Below are positions 35,843 through 39,266 of a stretch of 39,266 nt of DNA, in pieces (the first letter of the stretch is position 1; each line of letters begins with the position of its first letter). Source of the stretch: Bacteroidaceae bacterium. GTDB taxonomy: Bacteria; Bacteroidota; Bacteroidia; Bacteroidales; Bacteroidaceae. Location of the stretch: NCBI GenBank assembly GCA_017535725.1, contig JAFXTO010000013.1:1-39266 (forward strand), written 5' to 3'. The notes under the pieces are model-generated. The model saw only the letters and a program-made list of their open reading frames with translations, was not told the DNA's origin and ran no database searches. The translations under genes were made by a program, and so were the position numbers.

Positions 35843-35849
35843 ATCTTTA

Positions 35850-35954
35850 GTTTAAAGTTTAATGTTTAAAGTTTAATGTTTAAAGTATAACGTTTAAAGT
35901 TTAATGTTTAAAGTATAACGTTTAAAGTTTAATGTTTAATGTCGAATGTTTGAG
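35850..35954 (-). repeat. 7-bp tandem array in the HtrA gene leader
   Basis: Fifteen heptamers in perfect phase: mostly GTTTAAA alternating with GTTTAAT, twice GTATAAC, ending GTCGAAT and GTTTGAG. It starts eight bases upstream of the ATG (35842) and ends 34 bp before the -7 box at 35988. If that promoter is used, the whole array is transcribed as a 5' leader of TTTAAAC and ATTAAAC words. Confidence 0.93.
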
Positions 35955-35987
35955 AGTAAGAACTTACGTCCTTCACGAAATCGGACA

Positions 35988-35995
35988 CAAAAGTA
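35988..35995 (-). promoter_or_regulatory. -7 box TACTTTTG of the HtrA gene
   Basis: On the minus strand TACTTTTGTGTCC fits TAnnTTTG. It lies 146 bp upstream of the ATG, beyond the heptamer array. The rest of the gap 35955-36110 shows nothing further that I can name. Confidence 0.5.
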
Positions 35996-36110
35996 GTGCA
36001 AAAGTTTATAACTATGACGATTTGTCGTACATTTTTTCTTTCTTTTAACGTGTTTGGCAAGGAGGTTAACAGCGATTAAATTCGCAGACTGACATTTTTA
36101 CATTTCTTTT

Positions 36111-36142
36111 GCCAGGAGGCTTGTGAAGCCTGCATTTCTGGC
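36111..36142. repeat. Nested hairpin between the HtrA gene and rnpB
   Basis: GCCAG (36111-36115) pairs with CTGGC (36138-36142), enclosing a second stem AGGCTT/AAGCCT (36117-36122 and 36126-36131) with loop GTG. It is upstream of both divergent promoters and has no T-run, so it may be a protein-binding palindrome or a repeat remnant. Confidence 0.45.
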
Positions 36143-36188
36143 AGGAAGTGCAAAAAACTCTAAACTTTCGAGCTCCAAACCTCAAAAA

Positions 36189-36216
36189 CTTTAAACTTTA
36201 AACCTTAAACCTTAAA
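36189..36216 (+). repeat. 7-bp tandem array upstream of the rnpB promoter
   Basis: Four heptamers: CTTTAAA, CTTTAAA, CCTTAAA, CCTTAAA, running straight into the rnpB promoter sequence. Read toward rnpB the word is TTTAAAC/CTTAAAC; the HtrA array, read toward its own gene, has the same word (TTTAAAC/ATTAAAC). So the gap is flanked by matching words in opposite directions. Confidence 0.75.
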
Positions 36217-36224
36217 CTTTTCCG

Positions 36225-36232
36225 TACCTTTG
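36225..36232 (+). promoter_or_regulatory. -7 box TACCTTTG of rnpB
   Basis: TACCTTTGC is embedded in AAACTTTTCCGTACCTTTGC, identical to the promoter of the DUF1460 gene near 29335-29353. It ends seven bases before the predicted 5' end of RNase P RNA. Confidence 0.75.
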
Positions 36233-36239
36233 CAGCTCC

Positions 36240-36672
36240 AAAAAGCAGTGGAACGGCTTGCCGCTGGCAAATCTCCTTTGGAGACGAGCGAGAGGAAAGT
36301 CCGGGCAACACAGGGCACTCCGCTACCTAACGGGTAGAAGTCCGCGAGGGCTTGCACGTGCAGAAGAAAACAACCGCCTTCCACCGAAAGCAACAACGTC
36401 TGCTTCCGGATGGACGGTAAGGGTGAGAAGGTGGGGCAAGAGCCCACCAGCCGTATGGTGACATACGGGCTGTGTACACCGGAGGTTGAAAGTTCGCGTA
36501 TACCGGCAACGCGCCGACTGCGTCCTCCCGAGGGCGTAAGGGTGAGGGAGGGCTGCCCGCCCAAGCCGGAGGGTAGAACGATAGAGGCGTCGCGAGAGCG
36601 ACGTCGTAGATAAATGGCAGGCACCCGCCTCGGCGGGCACAGAACCCGGCTTACAGGTCCACTGCTTTCTTT
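36240..36672 (+). ncRNA. rnpB: RNase P RNA (class A)
   Basis: The catalytic RNA of RNase P, which trims the 5' ends of tRNA precursors. The conserved 5' core GAGGAAAGTCCGGGC is present near 36290, the CR-V-like GATAAATGGCAG near 36609, and the 3' core AGAACCCGGCTTACAG near 36641. P1 is formed by AAAGCAGTGGA (36242-36252) and TCCACTGCTTT (36658-36668), which sets the ends. The tail TTTCTTTT right after P1 can act as terminator. The length near 430 nt is usual. Small reading frames here are artefacts. Confidence 0.95.
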
Positions 36673-36679
36673 TCAGAAG

Positions 36680-36815
36680 CCCCAGCTCCTCCCTTGAGGG
36701 AGAGAAGCAAACACCTTAATATATATAAGGAGAGGAATAAATATCAAAAAAAGATGAAAGTATTTCAGCATTCAAAGGATACCGCTCTCCCCTCTCACAG
36801 GGAGGGGCAGGGGGG
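36680..36815. repeat. Inverted pair of REP-like palindromes around the yihY start
   Basis: The left copy (36680-36704) reads CCCCAGCTCCTCCC, then TTGAGGGAGAG. The right copy (36785-36815) reads CTCTCCCCTCTCACAG, then GGAGGGGCAGGGG. Each has a small stem (CTCCC/GGGAG; CTCCC/GGGAG) and the right copy resembles the reverse complement of the left. The yihY ATG (36754) lies between them, and the right copy is in frame inside the coding region. Confidence 0.6.
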
Positions 36816-38022
36816 AACGGTTTCTGGTGGAGGCTGGTCTATTCTCTGGACAACCGACCCCTTGCAGCTCTCACGCTGGCGTCGCATGACACTTCGCACC
36901 ATACGTCGGATAGTCATGTCCGTAGAATTATTCATCTCACGCAACCTCAGTGCCCACGCCGCTGCCCTCACCTACTCCAGCGTGCTCAGCGCCGTCCCCA
37001 TCCTGGCCATCGTCTTCGCCATCTCCCGTGGCTTCGGCTTCAGCCATCTTATCGAGGAGAAGCTGAAGGAAAACGTGCGTTTCACGCCTGAGATGACACA
37101 GACCCTCATGGATTTCATCAACTCCTATCTCGAACGCGCCAAGGGCGGCGTATTCATTGGAGTGGGACTGATCATGCTCTTCTACACCTTAATAAATCTA
37201 ACTACCAATATCGAGACGGCCTTCAACACCATCTGGCAGGTCAAGAACTCCCGCAATATCTATCGTCAGGCCGTCGACTACATCAGCGTCTTCTTTCTTC
37301 TGCCCATTATTATCGTCATCACCTCCGGCCTGCAGATTTTCCTGTTAGGCATCGGACGTTTCCTTCCCGACTTCACGTTCATCAATGCAACGGTGGAAGT
37401 ACTGGTACAACTCTCACCCTACGCCCTGGCCTCGCTGGCCTTCATCCTACTCTATAAGATGATGCCGAACACCATGGTCCACTGGCGCGCCACCTTCTTC
37501 CCAGGCTTCATCGCTGGCATCTGCTTCATGCTGCTCCAGTGGTTCTACATTCATTCCCAGCTGTGGATATCTTCTTACAACGCCATCTACGGTTCCTTCG
37601 CAGCCATCCCCCTGTTCATGCTTTGGCTGCAACTGTCGTGGACCCTTTGTCTGTTTGGCGCTCAGCTGAGCTACGCCAACCAGATGGAAGCTGACTTTGC
37701 TTTCGAGAAATTGGTTCCCCACCTAAGCAACGCCGCCCACGACCGCGCCGGAATACAGGTGATGGAATGCCTCTGCCGAGCCTTCGACAGCAGCGAAGCC
37801 CTTACCGCCCAGGACATTTCCACCCAGACAGGGCTACCTATCTCGCTCATTAACTCCCTCCTCTACGAACTGACGGCCGACGCAGACCACCCGCTTGTGA
37901 GCGAGGTATTGCGCGGCCGCCGTCAGACGCCTTATTTCCAACCTGCACGTCCCACTAACCAAATCAATGAGCAGGTAGTGCTGGAGTATTTCTACCATTT
38001 AGGCGATGAACTGCCTAATTAA
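36754..38022 (+). CDS. YihY / BrkB family membrane protein
   Basis: I choose the ATG at 36754 (422 residues); the TTG 60 bases earlier is poorly supported. The YihY core begins near residue 30 (ILWTTDPLQLSRWRRM) and has the family marks LSAHAAALTYSSVLSAVPILAIVF and FNTIWQVKNSR, with about six membrane helices to residue 315 and a cytoplasmic tail that may fold as a winged helix (LTAQDISTQTGLPISLINSLLYEL). The family was once called ribonuclease BN, wrongly; its real function is unsettled. Residues about 8-27 (DTALPSHREGQGGTVSGGGW) are encoded by a REP-like palindrome and lie outside the usual family alignment. rnpB is immediately upstream. Confidence 0.9.
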   Translation: MKVFQHSKDTALPSHREGQGGTVSGGGWSILWTTDPLQLSRWRRMTLRTIRRIVMSVELFISRNLSAHAAALTYSSVLSAVPILAIVFAISRGFGFSHLIEEKLKENVRFTPEMTQTLMDFINSYLERAKGGVFIGVGLIMLFYTLINLTTNIETAFNTIWQVKNSRNIYRQAVDYISVFFLLPIIIVITSGLQIFLLGIGRFLPDFTFINATVEVLVQLSPYALASLAFILLYKMMPNTMVHWRATFFPGFIAGICFMLLQWFYIHSQLWISSYNAIYGSFAAIPLFMLWLQLSWTLCLFGAQLSYANQMEADFAFEKLVPHLSNAAHDRAGIQVMECLCRAFDSSEALTAQDISTQTGLPISLINSLLYELTADADHPLVSEVLRGRRQTPYFQPARPTNQINEQVVLEYFYHLGDELPN

Positions 38023-38023
38023 G

Positions 38024-38053
38024 CCCAATTTGTCGGCCTAATGACCGATTGGG
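38024..38053. terminator. Hairpin between converging yihY and HAD genes
   Basis: CCCAAT (38024-38029) pairs with ATTGGG (38048-38053), and CGG with CCG inside it, leaving a TTGT bulge. It fits exactly between the two stop codons (38020-38022 and 38055-38057), so it may serve as a two-way terminator although flanking T-runs are short. Confidence 0.5.
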
Positions 38054-38054
38054 G

Positions 38055-38480
38055 TTAAAACTGCCACCACTTCTTCTTGGGCTTCTGTGCCACAGACAAC
38101 GGATCCAGTTGTTCCGTGAGCACCTGTTCGTAGGTTTTGTTGTTATGAATCATATCGTAGATGGTTCCCCAGTCCGGCAGTCCACCCACGTTGCGATCGT
38201 CTATCCACACATCAACCTTCAGCTTGCGTGAAAAATGCTGGTTCTTGGTGACATCCTCCTCTGGAAAATCGCGGTTCACAGCATAGAACTCCACGCCACG
38301 TTCGCGACACCACTCCACGGCCTGGTCTAACAATTCTCCTTCACGCACACTCCAAAGGATGAGTTTGTGGCGTTCCTCGATGAGCATTCTTAGCGTCTGA
38401 GTGGCAAAAGGGATTTCCTCGCCGATTTCGGGATAACGGTGACGGACGATGGTGCCGTCGAAATCTACTGCTATGGTCAT
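38055..38480 (-). CDS. HAD-like hydrolase (BT_0820-type)
   Basis: I place the start at ATG 38480, giving 141 residues: MTIAVDFDGTIV carries the two HAD Asp residues (Asp6, Asp8). An in-frame start 18 codons earlier adds a tail without family support and overlaps a possible promoter. LILWSVREGELLDQAVEWC carries the second motif (usual Thr/Ser, here Ser), and KLKVDVWIDDRNVGG carries the acidic pair of motif IV (IDD). The small cap-less form fits the Bacteroidota group named after the structure of BT_0820; the substrate is unknown. It ends at a shared hairpin with yihY. Confidence 0.85.
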   Translation of the reverse strand: MTIAVDFDGTIVRHRYPEIGEEIPFATQTLRMLIEERHKLILWSVREGELLDQAVEWCRERGVEFYAVNRDFPEEDVTKNQHFSRKLKVDVWIDDRNVGGLPDWGTIYDMIHNNKTYEQVLTEQLDPLSVAQKPKKKWWQF

Positions 38481-38755
38481 AAAACAATGCTTGATAACGA
38501 ATTTGGGCGCGAAGATACAACGATTTTCCTCCACAAACGAACCTTTACCGTTAAAAACTCTTAATCACACTATCCAAGACCTCAATTAGCCTTGTTCTTC
38601 CTACGCGCACGTATAAATAAATAAGGTGTAGTGGACATTGAAAGGAAAATGAGAGGTCGTTCGGAAGTGAAGAGCTAAGCGTACTATATTGTTAATTAAC
38701 CTTAACGATTCAAACTTTTAACGCTTTCGAGCATACAGCGTATCACAATTAAGTG
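38481..38755. other. Gene-free gap, possible HAD promoter only
   Basis: On the minus strand TATCTTCG (38517-38510) is one base from the -7 consensus and a TTTG lies 16 bp upstream (38537-38534), the only promoter here with a candidate -33. The rest of the gap is AT-rich and shows no gene, RNA or repeat I can support. Confidence 0.45.
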
Positions 38756-38788
38756 TACATTTGCCCGCCAAAAAGCCCGTACTGGGCT
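38756..38788 (+). promoter_or_regulatory. -7 box TACATTTG and leader hairpin of the right-edge gene
   Basis: TACATTTG (38756-38763) fits TAnnTTTG, predicting a leader near 95 nt. At its start AGCCC (38774-38778) pairs with GGGCT (38784-38788) across GTACT, followed by CTTTAA. The remaining leader is almost only A and T up to the ATG at 38865. A small 5' hairpin followed by an unstructured AT-rich leader favours stable, well translated mRNA; the hairpin could also attenuate. Confidence 0.6.
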
Positions 38789-38864
38789 CTTTAATAAGTA
38801 AAAAGTCCAAAAGGAAACTCACATTTTTATTTACTAACTATTTATTTTTTTAATTAACTGCTTT

Positions 38865-39266
38865 ATGAAACAAAAGTTACTCTCTCTCGTTGCACTTGCA
38901 GGTGCAATGTTCATGAGTACAAGTGCATGGGCTATCGACCCTCCCACAGAGGTTGAACCCGCCTTTACCACCAACTGGGTCGCTCCCGAAGACGGGGGCG
39001 TGTACTTCCTCTACAACGTCGGTGCCGACCAGTATCTCGGCGCTGGTAACCACTGGGGTACCCACACCGTCACCGCCACCTACGAAGAAGAAGGCGTTAT
39101 TCCTCTCTATTTCTGGGATGCTGGCGTAGGCCTTTCCGGCGCTTCCGATCAAATGGGTGCTGGTATGATTCTCCCCATCCAGCTCACACAGACTGAGGAT
39201 GGTACATATTACATCCAGCACATGGGTTCGAACCGCACAGATCGCTACATCACTTCTGAGGATGCT
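38865..39266 (+). CDS. Large secreted protein, N-terminal part only (3' end outside window)
   Basis: The frame opens at ATG 38865 and stays open for 134 codons to the window end. A clean signal peptide (MKQKLLSLVALAGAMFMSTSAWA) precedes DPPTEVEPAFTTNWVAPEDGG and then VYFLYNVGADQYLGAGNHWGTH, a segment I associate with beta-trefoil-like or repeated units of large Prevotella surface proteins, including RITSEDA-like edges (here RYITSEDA). The rest and any sorting domain lie off the right edge, so no function is given. The strong AT-rich leader suggests high expression. Confidence 0.8.
   Translation, partial: MKQKLLSLVALAGAMFMSTSAWAIDPPTEVEPAFTTNWVAPEDGGVYFLYNVGADQYLGAGNHWGTHTVTATYEEEGVIPLYFWDAGVGLSGASDQMGAGMILPIQLTQTEDGTYYIQHMGSNRTDRYITSEDA

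Noticed and set aside
36205-36640. Small coding frames over the rnpB region
   Set aside because: The sequence has the conserved RNase P RNA core and P1 pairing, so these frames are artefacts.

Overview
The window looks like chromosomal DNA of a Bacteroidota bacterium, most likely order Bacteroidales and probably a Prevotella-like member of Prevotellaceae. The evidence is the Bacteroidota -7 promoter box (TAnnTTTG, here mostly TACCTTTGC or TATCTTTGC) in front of many genes, a short 286-residue primary sigma factor, a type IX secretion plug-domain protein, surface-type lipoprotein signals (Cys-Gly-Ser/Lys-Asp-Asp-Asp), SecA with the Bacteroidota N-terminal insertion, and mostly weak Shine-Dalgarno sites. 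The genus is inferred; the phylum is well supported.

Layout. 1-9.9 kb (minus): two paralogous surface lipoproteins followed by one giant secreted multidomain protein (at least 2777 residues) that runs off the left edge. 9.9-10.4 kb: a gene-free, hairpin- and repeat-rich gap. 10.4-14.1 kb (minus): a transglutaminase-like lipoprotein carrying several repeat-derived insertions, a repeat-packed gap, and an NTF2-like protein. 14.2-20.6 kb (minus): an envelope cluster coaX - outer-membrane barrel - lptC - CNNM/CBS protein - ppiD, with tight or overlapping junctions down to the CNNM gene and ppiD separated by 141 bp. 20.7-27.3 kb (plus): a DUF4105/Lnb-type membrane protein, a degenerate alkaline-phosphatase-fold protein, and secA with a strong terminator. 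27.3-29.2 kb (minus): T9SS plug-domain protein and TRIC/UPF0126 membrane protein. 29.4-30.3 kb (plus): DUF1460 amidase-like protein. 30.3-34.1 kb (minus): rpoD - secreted hypothetical - HprK-like kinase - S24/S26 (ER-type Ser/His) peptidase - PqqD-like protein - mtgA, tightly coupled. 34.2-35.8 kb (minus): HtrA-family protease with a transcribed heptamer array in its leader. 36.2-38.0 kb (plus): RNase P RNA and YihY. 38.06-38.48 kb (minus): HAD-like hydrolase. 38.87 kb to the right edge (plus): start of a large secreted protein.

The common theme is cell-envelope biogenesis: protein export (SecA, T9SS plug), periplasmic folding and quality control (PpiD, HtrA), LPS transport (LptC), peptidoglycan (MtgA, DUF1460 amidase) and surface proteins. 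Two things stand out. First, the kinase/peptidase/PqqD trio resembles peptide-modification (RiPP-type) machinery but sits, without a visible precursor, in the primary sigma factor operon. Second, at least seven sites carry short tandem arrays with a 7, 8 or 9 bp period, each with its own word, placed directly before start codons or after stops, and one lies inside a reading frame. I see no CRISPR array, tRNA, transposase or prophage gene.
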